From positions 124,001 to 188,000 of the forward strand of contig NZ_JBEWZI010000001.1 in the NCBI RefSeq assembly GCF_040566545.1: 64,000 nt of DNA. The letters are read 5' to 3'. The position numbers were made by a program, and so were the translations under genes. Origin of the DNA: Uliginosibacterium flavum (GTDB taxonomy: Bacteria; Pseudomonadota; Gammaproteobacteria; Burkholderiales; Rhodocyclaceae). How positions within the stretch are numbered: position 1 is the first letter of the stretch; the number at the start of each line of letters is the position of its first letter. Positions 56,434 through 64,000 of this stretch are shown here, piece by piece. The notes beneath the pieces are model-generated. The model was not told the origin of the DNA. It saw nothing but the letters and a program-made list of their open reading frames with translations, and made no database searches.

Positions 56434-58014
56434 CTAAACCGCCACCCGCCGTAAAACCTTGATCCCCTCCGGCGCAATCGCGGCGACGGCATCAGCCTTC
56501 AGTTCGGCAGAGAGCGAAGCGTGCAAGCCCAAGGGCTGGCGCGGATGGAGCTGGAAATCGGTCTTCATGCGTTCCAGCTCGGCCTTGTTGGCGTGGAAGT
56601 AATGCACGGCCTGAAACACTTTCGGCAGATGCGTGATCAGATGCCACAGGCTCCAGCGGTGCTGCCACAGGCGTTTGGCGAAGCGCTGGCGATAGGCAGT
56701 ACTCTGGTAAAAACGGCGGATATGCCAGTTGTAGAGCGCATCCATTTCGTCCCGTGATGCGAAGCCGCTCGGCTTGAAAACAAAATTCAGACAATTCATC
56801 AGGCGCCAGTCTTCGATCAGATCGCCTTCCTGCCCGCTCGCACATTCATCCCACAGCGGCGCACCGTAAAGCGGGCTGAACTTGGTCATGGCCATGTCAT
56901 CCAGATCCAGTGACAGGATGAAATCACTGGTGGTCCTGAAGGTTTCCGGCGTCTCGCCGGGCAGGCCGAAGATGAACAAGCCCTTGGCGCGCAAGCCAGC
57001 GGCGTGGATCTTTTCGACCGTCTCACGCACAGCCTCAAGGCTCACGCCGGCCTTGTGGCGCGCCATCATCGCAGGGTAGGCCGATTCGACGCCCATCGAC
57101 ACCATCACCGCACCCGCCGCCTTGAGCAGACGCAGCATCTCATCCGAGGTGTGGCCGGTGCGGATCGCGCAGTTGAAGCTGATGCCCAGCGGCTTGTCGA
57201 TCAGCAGCTGGCACAGTTCCGTAACGCGGTTTTTCTGCGCCGAAAACAGGTCGTCGTACAGATTGATGTGACGCACACCGAAACTGTCGCGCAGGTGTTT
57301 CATGTGCGCGTAGATGTAGGCCGGCGAATTGACCTTGTACATGCGCTCGAACACCGTGCGCTCGCAAAACGAACAGGTGTAGGGACAGCCGCGCGAGGTC
57401 ATCATCGTCGCGCCCCAACGCTTCACGTAGCCGAACAAGGGCAAGTGATAGCCGGCCGGAAAGCCCTCGAGTTTTTCCCAGGCGGGAAAAGGCAACTCAT
57501 CCAGATCCTGAATGCGATCCCGGCGCGGGTTGGTGACGATGTGCTCGCCTTCACGCCAGACGAGGTTGCCGATATCCTTCTGCGCCAGGCCATTGGCCAA
57601 GTCGAGCATGGCGCCCTCGCCCTCACCGATGCACAGATAATCGATCTCGGGAAAGTGCCCCAGCAGCGGCGCACCGATGGACGAGGCGTGCACGTTACCA
57701 AAGGCGATCCTGATCTGCGGCGCACAACTGCGAATCAGCGCCGCCATGTCCACCGCATCCATGAAGCCCGAAGTGGTGGCCGAGAAGCCGATCAGCTCGG
57801 GCTGCGTAGCAAGAATCTGATCCACGTTCGCCTGGGCTCCGCGCGGCGCCCTGGGGCCCAGGCAATCATGCACGGCCGTGGGGTGGCCGTGTCGTTCCAG
57901 CCATGAAGCGAGCTGCAGCACCCCGATGGGCGCCATGCGATTGGCCAGCACGGTGAAATCCGGCTGGCCGGGAACAAAATTGAAGCCGGCAGGATGAACC
58001 AGCGTAATGCGCAT
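56434..58014 (-). CDS. Radical SAM protein with B12-binding-like N-terminal domain
   Basis: The 526-residue protein has a Rossmann-like N-terminal half (about 1-175) with GFSATTSG, GNVHASS and YLCIGEGEG, typical of B12-binding radical SAM proteins. It lacks the DxHxxG motif that would supply the lower cobalt ligand. The radical SAM cluster is CPYTCSFC (C210, C214, C217). The C-terminal 150 residues are helical and unfamiliar. Such enzymes do methylations, ring closures or other difficult chemistry. Nothing here gives the substrate. It is the last gene of a three-gene operon (hydrolase, UPF0303, this gene) and begins 5 bases after the UPF0303 stop. A heptamer array abuts its stop. Confidence 0.85.
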   Translation of the reverse strand: MRITLVHPAGFNFVPGQPDFTVLANRMAPIGVLQLASWLERHGHPTAVHDCLGPRAPRGAQANVDQILATQPELIGFSATTSGFMDAVDMAALIRSCAPQIRIAFGNVHASSIGAPLLGHFPEIDYLCIGEGEGAMLDLANGLAQKDIGNLVWREGEHIVTNPRRDRIQDLDELPFPAWEKLEGFPAGYHLPLFGYVKRWGATMMTSRGCPYTCSFCERTVFERMYKVNSPAYIYAHMKHLRDSFGVRHINLYDDLFSAQKNRVTELCQLLIDKPLGISFNCAIRTGHTSDEMLRLLKAAGAVMVSMGVESAYPAMMARHKAGVSLEAVRETVEKIHAAGLRAKGLFIFGLPGETPETFRTTSDFILSLDLDDMAMTKFSPLYGAPLWDECASGQEGDLIEDWRLMNCLNFVFKPSGFASRDEMDALYNWHIRRFYQSTAYRQRFAKRLWQHRWSLWHLITHLPKVFQAVHYFHANKAELERMKTDFQLHPRQPLGLHASLSAELKADAVAAIAPEGIKVLRRVAV

Positions 58015-58019
58015 GCGCG

Positions 58020-58517
58020 CTACTCTTCGCCCAAAGCGAGTTCCGCAACGGATTCGCCCAGCATCTGCGCCAGCACTTCGACGATGAAACCGTGGTCATC
58101 GCGCTGCGCCAGGCCGGACACACCGACAAAGCCCACCACGCCCGTGCCGCGCACGCGGATCGGGAAGCCGCCACCGGCCGCGGCGAAATCCGCCAGCGCG
58201 ATGCCGTAACGCTCGGTAATCGTCAGGCCGCGCTGCAGCAGGTTGTGGCCAATGGCGTAGGAGGCTTTGTGAAAGCGCTCGACCACATTGCGCTTGCGCC
58301 GCAGCCAGTCGGCGTTATCCGGCGAGCTGCCGGGCAGCGCGCTGTAGAACAGCGGAAATCCCATCTGACGCACCTCGATGGCGATCTTGTAGCCTCGCTT
58401 GATCGCCGCTTCGCGCAGCGCACAGCCCAGCGCCCAGGCGGTATCCGCATCGAAGTTCGCGAACTGCAGGCGTTCTTCCTGCAAAGCCATTTTTTCTACA
58501 TCCTGTTCGATGGTCAT
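58020..58517 (-). CDS. UPF0303 / heme-degrading-domain family protein
   Basis: The 165-residue protein matches the UPF0303 pattern: GFPLFYSALPGSSPDNADWLRRKRNVVERFH in the middle (read in parts) and AAGGGFPIRVRGTGVVG, the loop shared with GlcG/HbpS-like domains. That fold binds small ligands or heme in relatives. Its role is not established. I chose the ATG at 58515-58517, which overlaps the hydrolase stop by four bases (ATGA), with GGAGGA nine bases upstream. A GTG at 58526 would place the SD directly against the start codon. Confidence 0.8.
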   Translation of the reverse strand: MTIEQDVEKMALQEERLQFANFDADTAWALGCALREAAIKRGYKIAIEVRQMGFPLFYSALPGSSPDNADWLRRKRNVVERFHKASYAIGHNLLQRGLTITERYGIALADFAAAGGGFPIRVRGTGVVGFVGVSGLAQRDDHGFIVEVLAQMLGESVAELALGEE

Positions 58518-59437
58518 GCCAGGCACTCCTCCGGGGTGATAGTCCGATAGCCGCGCACGCGCAGCCAGTCAGCAAACAGTTCGGTCCAGCGCTCCACCGG
58601 CTTGCCTTTGGCAAGGCGAATGCCGTGGCCGTGACCGCCGCTTTCAAACACATGCAGTGCCGCCGGGATGCGCTGGTGATGCAGGCGATTGTAAAAATTC
58701 ACGGCATTCTCCACCGGCACCGACGCATCATCGGCCGCATGGCAGATGAAGCACGGCGGCATGTCCGGGCCGACCTGCTCTTCGCAGGACCAAGCCTTGA
58801 CCAGCGCCTCGGATGGATTGTCGCCCAATAATTTCTCGCGCGAACCCGGATGCGCCCAACGCACATCCATGGTGATCACCGGATACAGCAGCGAGACGAA
58901 ATCCGGTCGGGCCGATACCGCATCCACCGCGTCGACCGGCTTGTACACTGACTTTGCAAAGAGGGTAGCCAGAGCGCCAATCACATGGCCGCCCGCCGAG
59001 CAGCCCATCGCGCCGACCTTGTCTGGAGCCAGTCTCCAGGCAGCGGCATTCGCGCGCACCAGTCGCAGCGCGCGCTGCGCATCCTGGAGTGGGACATCAG
59101 AACGCGAGGCATGGCCTTCGCCGGGCAGACGGTATTTGAGGATGAAAACAGTGATGCCAAAGGTGTTCAGCCACTCGGCGATCTCGATACCTTCCTTGTC
59201 CAGCACCACGCGGATGTAGCCGCCACCGGGCGCCAACACGACGCTCGTGCCATTAGGTCGGGCCGGCACATAAGCCGTCAGGGCCGGCCGGCTGATACCG
59301 GTGATCGCCCGATCCATAAAGGCCGCCACATCCGGGCTGCGCTCCTCGATGGTTTCGGTGAGCTGCACACCCGCCGAACCGGGCGGCACGTCAGGCCACA
59401 GGGGAATTTCTTGCAGATGGGTGAGGCTCTGGGTCAT
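58514..59437 (-). CDS. Alpha/beta hydrolase, esterase/lipase (acetyl-xylan-esterase-like)
   Basis: The 307-residue cytoplasmic hydrolase has the nucleophile Ser147 in GCSAGG, the oxyanion loop APGGGY near residue 69, the acid at D237 (ADDASVP) and a His in GGHGHGI (near 269). This is the BD-FAE/esterase-lipase branch that removes acetyl or similar esters from sugars. The N-terminus IPLWPDVPPG is typical of that branch. No signal peptide is present. It is the first gene of the three-gene operon and starts 80 bases after recN. The substrate is unknown. Confidence 0.85.
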   Translation of the reverse strand: MTQSLTHLQEIPLWPDVPPGSAGVQLTETIEERSPDVAAFMDRAITGISRPALTAYVPARPNGTSVVLAPGGGYIRVVLDKEGIEIAEWLNTFGITVFILKYRLPGEGHASRSDVPLQDAQRALRLVRANAAAWRLAPDKVGAMGCSAGGHVIGALATLFAKSVYKPVDAVDAVSARPDFVSLLYPVITMDVRWAHPGSREKLLGDNPSEALVKAWSCEEQVGPDMPPCFICHAADDASVPVENAVNFYNRLHHQRIPAALHVFESGGHGHGIRLAKGKPVERWTELFADWLRVRGYRTITPEECLA

Positions 59438-59517
59438 GAGAATCCATCAATGTTTGAGTCAGCGGAGGCGTCAGTATCGCGAAGCAGCGCCGGGCGCGCT
59501 TGATCGCGATTGCCGCA

Positions 59518-61182
59518 TCAACCCTGCTTCACGCCCAACAGCTCCGCAGCATGCGTGCGCGTCGTGCCGGTGATGTTGACGCCGCCCAACATGCGGGCAA
59601 TTTCTTCGATGCGCCCGGCTTCGTCCAGATCCATCAGGCGCGAGCGGGTCGCGCCGTCGTTGGTTTCCTTGAGCACACGCCACTGCCAGTTGGCCTGCGC
59701 AGCCACCTGCGGCAAGTGCGTCACGCACAGCACCTGACGCTTGCTGCCGAGCTCTCGCAGACGCCGGCCGACGATCTCGGCCACGCTGCCGCCGATACCG
59801 GAATCGACTTCGTCGAAGATCAGGGTCGGGGTGGATTGCGATTCGGAGGTGATCACCTGGATCGACAGGCCGATGCGTGACAGCTCACCACCCGAGGCGA
59901 CCTTGGCCAAGGGCCGCAAGGGCTGGTTCGGATTGGCCGCAACCTGGAATTCGATGCGCTCGAAGCCGACTGCGGAACCGTCCGGCTCCGGCTGCAAGGC
60001 AATTTCGAAACGCCCGCCAGCCATCGCCAGTTCCTGCATGGCGTTCGTCACCGCGGCGCCCAGCGCTTGTGCGGCTTGCGTGCGGCCAGCGGAAAGCGCT
60101 TGCGCTTGAGCCGTGAAGGCTTTGTGAGCGGCGGCTTCGCGAGCTTGCAGCGCGGCCGGATCGGCGAGCTGGGTCAGATTTTCCAGACGCGTCACGGATT
60201 CGCTCAGCAGTTCAGCCAGGCCATCCGGCTGCACGCGGTATTTACGCGCCAGGCTGACCACCGCCTCGATGCGCTGCTCGGCCTCGTTCAAACGCGCCGG
60301 ATCGAGATCGACGCGATCACGATAACGGCGCAGCGCGTGGCCGGCTTCGTCCAGACGGATGGCCGCGTCGGAAAGCAGCTCGGCGATTTCGCCCAGACTG
60401 CTGTCGTAGCTGCTCAATTCGGAAAGCCTGGCCGCGATGCGCTCCGCCTCGGCCCCCAACGGCGCCTGCCCTTCGCTGATCGCCTCGAGCGCCATCTCGG
60501 CGCCTTCAAGCAGGGACGCGGCATGCGCCAGACGGGCGTGCTCGGTATTCAGCGCCTCCCAGTCGGCGGCATTGAAGCCCAGATTCTGCAATTCCTTGAC
60601 CTGATGGGCGAGCAGATCGCGCTCGTGCAGCAGCGCCTCGGCGCCCTTCTCGGCTTCTTCACGCGCACGCCGTGCGGCCTGCCAATCGCGATACAGCGCG
60701 CCGACTTCCTTCGCCAAAGGACGCAAACCGGCGTGGCTATCCACCAGATCACGCTGCGCATCCGCGCGCAGCAGCGCTTGATGCGCGTGCTGGCCGTGAA
60801 TATCGGCGAGGAAGTCGCCCAGTTCGCGCAGCTGAGTTGCGGTCGCCGGCATGCCATTGATGTAAGCACGCGAACGCCCGCCGGCATCGACCACACGGCG
60901 CAGCAGCAACACGCCTTCATCGGCGGACAGATCATTGGCCAACAGCCAGGCAGTCGCGGGCGAATCAGCTGCGATTTCAAATTCAGCGACCAGATCGGCC
61001 TTGTCGCAACCGGTACGCACCACGCTGCCCTCGGCACGCTCGCCCAGCAGCAAGGATAAGGCGCCGAGCAGGATGGATTTGCCCGCACCCGTCTCGCCGG
61101 TGAGCGCGCCAAAACCGGCGCGAAAATCCAGTTCGATCCGGTCGACCAGTACAAAATCCTGAATCAGCAAACGCAGCAGCAT
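59518..61182 (-). CDS. recN: DNA repair protein RecN
   Basis: The 554-residue SMC-like ATPase acts early in double-strand break repair. Walker A is GETGAGKS near residue 29 and Walker B is LIFDEVDSGIGG near 460. Between them are long coiled-coil arms, with LSELSSYDSSLGEIAELL in the middle. The C-terminal VLCVTHLPQVAAQA is the usual switch region. It is preceded by nadK, the standard proteobacterial order. I see no clear LexA box in the 55-base gap before it. Confidence 0.96.
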   Translation of the reverse strand: MLLRLLIQDFVLVDRIELDFRAGFGALTGETGAGKSILLGALSLLLGERAEGSVVRTGCDKADLVAEFEIAADSPATAWLLANDLSADEGVLLLRRVVDAGGRSRAYINGMPATATQLRELGDFLADIHGQHAHQALLRADAQRDLVDSHAGLRPLAKEVGALYRDWQAARRAREEAEKGAEALLHERDLLAHQVKELQNLGFNAADWEALNTEHARLAHAASLLEGAEMALEAISEGQAPLGAEAERIAARLSELSSYDSSLGEIAELLSDAAIRLDEAGHALRRYRDRVDLDPARLNEAEQRIEAVVSLARKYRVQPDGLAELLSESVTRLENLTQLADPAALQAREAAAHKAFTAQAQALSAGRTQAAQALGAAVTNAMQELAMAGGRFEIALQPEPDGSAVGFERIEFQVAANPNQPLRPLAKVASGGELSRIGLSIQVITSESQSTPTLIFDEVDSGIGGSVAEIVGRRLRELGSKRQVLCVTHLPQVAAQANWQWRVLKETNDGATRSRLMDLDEAGRIEEIARMLGGVNITGTTRTHAAELLGVKQG

Positions 61183-61237
61183 GGGTTCAATTCTTTAGAC
61201 GGTAATCGGGGGAAAGAATCGGCAGGAACCAGAAAAC

Positions 61238-62122
61238 TCAGGCCATGTGCGGCAGCGCACTCCAGTGCAGCTTCTCACGCAGCACGGCAAAATAACTGTA
61301 GCCCTCGGGGTGCAGCAGGGTCACGCCTTGCTGCGAACGCACGACCCGCAGACGGTCGCCGGCGCGCACCTCGAACAGGGTCTGGCCATCGCAATGCACC
61401 ACCGCATCGCGTTCGCCGAGCACAACCAGCTCGACCGTGCTTTCCTGCGCTAGCGCCAGCGGACGATATGTCAGCGCATGCGGGCACAGCGGCACCAGCA
61501 CAATGCCGGCCAGACGCGGATGCAGAATCGGGCCATTGGCCGAAAGCGCATAGGCGGTGGAGCCGGTCGGGGTGGCGACGATCATGCCATCCGAACGTTG
61601 CGAATAGATGTACTCACCATCCACATGCAGTTCGAATTCGATCATGCGGCCGATTTCACCGCGCGAGAGCACGATGTCGTTCAGCGCCATATTGGAAAAC
61701 ACCAGCGCGCCATCGCGCCAGACTTCGGCTTCAAGCAAGGCGCGGCGCTCGCGCAGATACTGTCCGTCAAGGATCTCGCCAACGCGCACCAGCATCTCGT
61801 CGTGCGACACATCGGTCAGAAAGCCCAGACGCCCCTGATTCACGCCAATCAGCGGCAGATTGTGGCCCGCCAGCGCGCGTGCGGTCGTCAGCATGGTGCC
61901 ATCGCCGCCCATCACGATGACCAGATCTGCGCCCTCGCCGATCTCGTCAAAACAACGCACCCGCACCGGACCGGCATGCCCGACGGACTCGGCCGTCTTC
62001 GCCTCCAGCCAGACTTCCAGGCCCCGGCCATGCAAAAACGCAGCCATGCGCGACAAGGCCTCAGCCACGTCCGCGCTCTGGTATTTGCCAACAAGGGCAA
62101 CGATCCGGAATTCCTCGCTCAT
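61238..62122 (-). CDS. nadK: NAD kinase
   Basis: The 294-residue enzyme phosphorylates NAD to NADP. The GGDGT motif is at residues 72-76 (VMGGDGTML), with the catalytic Asp within it. The NAD-binding SDGMIVATPTGSTAYALSANGPI segment is near 180 (read in parts). NDIVLSRGE near 150 is also typical. It lies upstream of recN, a conserved pairing in proteobacteria. The heat-shock regulator hrcA that often neighbours nadK is not seen in this window. Confidence 0.96.
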   Translation of the reverse strand: MSEEFRIVALVGKYQSADVAEALSRMAAFLHGRGLEVWLEAKTAESVGHAGPVRVRCFDEIGEGADLVIVMGGDGTMLTTARALAGHNLPLIGVNQGRLGFLTDVSHDEMLVRVGEILDGQYLRERRALLEAEVWRDGALVFSNMALNDIVLSRGEIGRMIEFELHVDGEYIYSQRSDGMIVATPTGSTAYALSANGPILHPRLAGIVLVPLCPHALTYRPLALAQESTVELVVLGERDAVVHCDGQTLFEVRAGDRLRVVRSQQGVTLLHPEGYSYFAVLREKLHWSALPHMA

Positions 62123-62221
62123 GGGCCGGGATTAAACCACAGGCGGCGCGGCTTGGTATTTGCGCAGCGCGGGATTTGTTGCGTGGAGGCATGGTTTCGC
62201 TGGCGCGAGCGGGCCGGGTTG

Positions 62222-62260
62222 CTCCCCTCGCCCTTCAGGGGAGAGGGGCTGGGGGAGAGG
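62222..62260. repeat. GC-rich palindromic repeat (CTCCCC...GGGGAG type)
   Basis: CTCCCCTCGCCCTTCAGGGGAGAGG followed by GCTGGGGGAGAGGG is an imperfect palindrome. Similar CCCTCTCCCC... motifs are scattered in many proteobacterial genomes. It lies between nadK and the dispersed repeat copy 6. A second short inverted repeat, GGGCGCAGCAAGCAGCGCCC (62343-62362), follows. Neither has a T-run, so neither is a typical terminator. Confidence 0.65.
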
Positions 62261-62368
62261 GTGCGCATTCACGCCAATCGGGCCTGCTCGCCCCCTCCTG
62301 ACGCTGCATGCCACACGAAGACATCTTGGGCGGGCGGCAAGCGGGCGCAGCAAGCAGCGCCCCTACAC

Positions 62369-62427
62369 GCGACTTGCGACTTGCGACTTGCGACTTGCGA
62401 CTTTCAGAGGCTAGCCCGAAAAGCCGC
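62369..62427. repeat. (GCGACTT)5 array next to a dispersed repeat core (copy 6, inverted)
   Basis: Five perfect GCGACTT units at 62369-62403 are followed by GAAAAGCCGCGC (62415-62426). Read on the minus strand, the core GCGCGGCTTTTCGGGC comes first and the AAGTCGC array follows, the same order as in copies 3, 5 and 7. The array unit is identical to the one at 56360. Confidence 0.8.
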
Positions 62428-62478
62428 GCCCAGAGGCCCTCTCCAGACAGCCATGCCGCACAGCCAATATGGACGCGC

Positions 62479-63429
62479 CTATCCAGCCACCCCACCCGCA
62501 GAGCCTTGCTGCAAGCGGCTCGCTGCCTCAAGGCTCATCAGGCTGCGCTCACTCGCGAAACTGCGCAAAGCCCCGCTCAGCGGATCGCGAAAGCTCAGCG
62601 TCCGCGCCAGCAACTGCAAAGGGCGCGCGCAATCATCGGTATTCTCGGCCAGCAAGGCGGGATAAATCCGGTCATGCAGGATCGGCATGCCCAGCGACGC
62701 GCAGTGCGCACGCAACTGATGTTTGCGGCCGGTGACCGGGCTCAGGCGGCAACGCGCCAGGCCGCCAGACTGCTCAATCAGCTCGATGCGCGTTTCGGTA
62801 TTCGGCTCACCGCTTACCTCATGCATCTGCATGAAGCAGGAATCCTCTTCCAACCGGCTGCGATGAATGCGGGGCAGGCTCAGATCCTGGCGATATGGCG
62901 CGATGGCCTCGTACTCCTTGCTCACCGCCTTGTCCGCAAACAGCGTCTGATAGGCGCCACGCGTCGCAGGCTGTACCGCAAAAACCACCAGCCCGGCCGT
63001 TTCGCGGTCGATGCGATGAATCGGGCTCAGCGTATCAATGCCGAGTCGGCGCTTGAGGCGCACCAGCAAGGTCTCCTGCACATACCGCCCGCTCGGCATC
63101 ACCGGCAGGAAATGCGGCTTATCCGCCACCACCAGCCAGTCATCCTGAAACAGCACACTTTCCTCAAACGGAATCGGCGCCTCATCGGCCAACGAGCGGT
63201 AATAGTAAACACGCAAACCCGCCTGAAACGGACTCGACGCGCTGACGTGACGGCCACACTCATCGACCACCGCGCCCGCTGCCATGCGCGCCGCCCACTC
63301 GGCCGGCGCGACATCTGGAAAACGCTCGCACAGAAAATCCACAATACTGCGCCAGGCCCCCGCCGGCAGTGCAATGCAGCTCGGGCTGACGCCATTCAGG
63401 GTGGGCGGAACGCGCGCGGGTTTGTTCAT
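62479..63429 (-). CDS. RluA-family RNA pseudouridine synthase
   Basis: The 316-residue protein carries the RluA catalytic motif HRIDRETAGLVVFA, with the catalytic Asp, near residue 133. The VTGRKHQLRAHCASLG block near 250 supplies substrate-binding Arg and His. An N-terminal S4-like RNA-binding part lies at about residues 25-80. The target uridine in rRNA or tRNA cannot be read from sequence. The start chosen is ATG 63427-63429. The longer open frame to 63606 would cross low-complexity repeat DNA and has no known domain. Confidence 0.88.
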   Translation of the reverse strand: MNKPARVPPTLNGVSPSCIALPAGAWRSIVDFLCERFPDVAPAEWAARMAAGAVVDECGRHVSASSPFQAGLRVYYYRSLADEAPIPFEESVLFQDDWLVVADKPHFLPVMPSGRYVQETLLVRLKRRLGIDTLSPIHRIDRETAGLVVFAVQPATRGAYQTLFADKAVSKEYEAIAPYRQDLSLPRIHRSRLEEDSCFMQMHEVSGEPNTETRIELIEQSGGLARCRLSPVTGRKHQLRAHCASLGMPILHDRIYPALLAENTDDCARPLQLLARTLSFRDPLSGALRSFASERSLMSLEAASRLQQGSAGGVAG

Positions 63430-63930
63430 ATCGGGATCAGGAGCAATCGGGAAGCGCCCCAATGATAACGCCCACCCTGCCACCTCCGCCGTGGCGCGAC
63501 AAGCTCCAGCACTGCGGCTAACGGAAAGCCTGCTCGAGATCCGCATCCAGCAAGCCTCTCCAACGCCCCGTCCCGCAGACACATGCCCCGAGCGGCTCCT
63601 AGGCATGCCTCTTTACTCAGTCCGCAGTCCGCAGCACGCAGCCGTGAGCGCAAGCAGCTGATCTGTTGCACGCACACAACATCCGCGCCAGCCAAAATGC
63701 CCCTCTTCCAATCGCTAATATCGCCTGAACTCAGCAGCGCCCAACGCACACAGCAAGGCATGAGCCCCGACACGCCTCACAGGAAGAGATCGTCAAAACC
63801 GCCAAAAACAAATGTTTCCGGTACCAATAGACCTCAGTTTGTAAGAGAATATCTTATAGAGCCATAAGCAAAACTTGGTCGCAGAACCAAGCCAAGGCAT
63901 ACATCAGCAGGTTTTCAGGAGGAGTCAGAA
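63430..63930. other. Gene-free stretch with repeat copy 7
   Basis: GCGGCTCCTAGGCA (63592-63605) is followed ten bases later by four degenerate 7-base units (CTCAGTC, CGCAGTC, CGCAGCA, CGCAGCC; 63616-63643). The same core-then-array order occurs in copies 3, 5 and 6. From about 63750 the sequence becomes AT-richer and should contain the promoter of the lipoprotein gene; TATAGA-like elements occur near 63855. A small hairpin CTTGGT/ACCAAG lies at 63874-63891. Confidence 0.55.
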
Positions 63931-64000
63931 ATGTCCGTAGTGCGAAATTCAAGTCTGGCCGCCATCGTGGCGGCCGTAAGCATCCTTAGCGCCTGCGGTG
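63931..64000 (+). CDS. Lipoprotein, N-terminal fragment
   Basis: Only the first 23 residues lie in the window. They form a lipoprotein signal peptide: MSVVRNSS, a hydrophobic stretch, then the lipobox LSAC-G with Cys at residue 22. AGGAGGAG (63918-63925) gives a strong ribosome binding site five bases before the ATG. The mature protein is outside the window, so no function can be given. Confidence 0.75.
   Translation, partial: MSVVRNSSLAAIVAAVSILSACG

Larger units (their letters stand above)
62123..62478. other. Gene-free gap between nadK and the pseudouridine synthase gene
   Basis: The 356-base gap contains no convincing gene. It holds the palindrome at 62222, the inverted repeat at 62343, the heptamer array at 62369 and the diverged repeat core at 62413-62470 (with ATGGACGCGCC further on). 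Both flanking genes are on the minus strand. I see no clear promoter for nadK. Confidence 0.6.

Noticed and set aside
61183..61237. LexA box before recN
   Set aside because: I see no CTGT-N8-ACAG-type palindrome in this 55-base gap.
62308..63465. Plus-strand frame crossing the heptamer array
   Set aside because: It runs through repeats and opposite the pseudouridine synthase gene; the translated heptamer gives a meaningless periodic peptide.

Overview
This window looks like a core chromosomal segment of a betaproteobacterium, most likely Rhodocyclales-like. That placement is inferred from gene order and protein character and was not tested by any search. The supporting blocks are gyrA-pheA-hisC-tyrA-aroA, ompA-ubiG, secG-tRNA-Leu-nuoABCDEFGHIJKLMN, pstSCAB-glmM-folP-ftsH-rlmE beside divergent yhbY, carA-carB-greA, yhdP-nitrilase-tldD beside divergent glnE, and nadK-recN. 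I see no prophage, integron, CRISPR array, toxin-antitoxin locus, restriction system or intact insertion sequence.

Layout. 0-6 kb: minus-strand operon gyrA > pheA > hisC > tyrA > aroA (aroA cut by the left edge). serC, which often sits between gyrA and pheA in relatives, is absent. 6-9.2 kb: plus-strand amidohydrolase, OmpA-domain protein and ubiG. 9.3-12.1 kb: minus-strand EF-G paralogue and a NUDIX hydrolase. 12.2-27.4 kb: the complete 14-gene NADH dehydrogenase I operon, preceded on the same strand by tRNA-Leu(GAG) and secG under one strong promoter. 27.4-31.3 kb: pstSCAB with a Pho box at the right distance from a -10 element. 31.3-37.8 kb: glmM, folP, ftsH, rlmE, divergent yhbY, a DUF4149 membrane protein and greA. 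37.8-42.5 kb: carA and carB, with a leader hairpin pair before carA and a homopurine mirror repeat before carB. 42.5-46.4 kb: an orphan hybrid histidine kinase and an ArgD/AstC aminotransferase. 46.6-55.9 kb: tldD, a nitrilase, yhdP and divergent glnE. 56.4-62.1 kb: a three-gene operon of unknown function (radical SAM, UPF0303, alpha/beta hydrolase), recN and nadK. 62.5-64 kb: a pseudouridine synthase and the start of a lipoprotein gene.

How the genes work together. Most are housekeeping functions: respiration (nuo), nucleotide and amino acid precursor synthesis (car, aro/tyr/phe/his), phosphate uptake (pst), envelope and protein quality control (glmM, ftsH, secG, yhdP) and nitrogen control (glnE). 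The least explained coding cluster is 56.4-59.4 kb.

The most distinctive signal is not a gene. Several larger intergenic gaps carry a degenerate repeat with core GCGGCTCTTCAGGC. In four places an array of 7-bp tandem units follows the core in the same relative orientation. Other points to check are the carA leader, the carB mirror repeat and the displaced genes (serC, tpiA).
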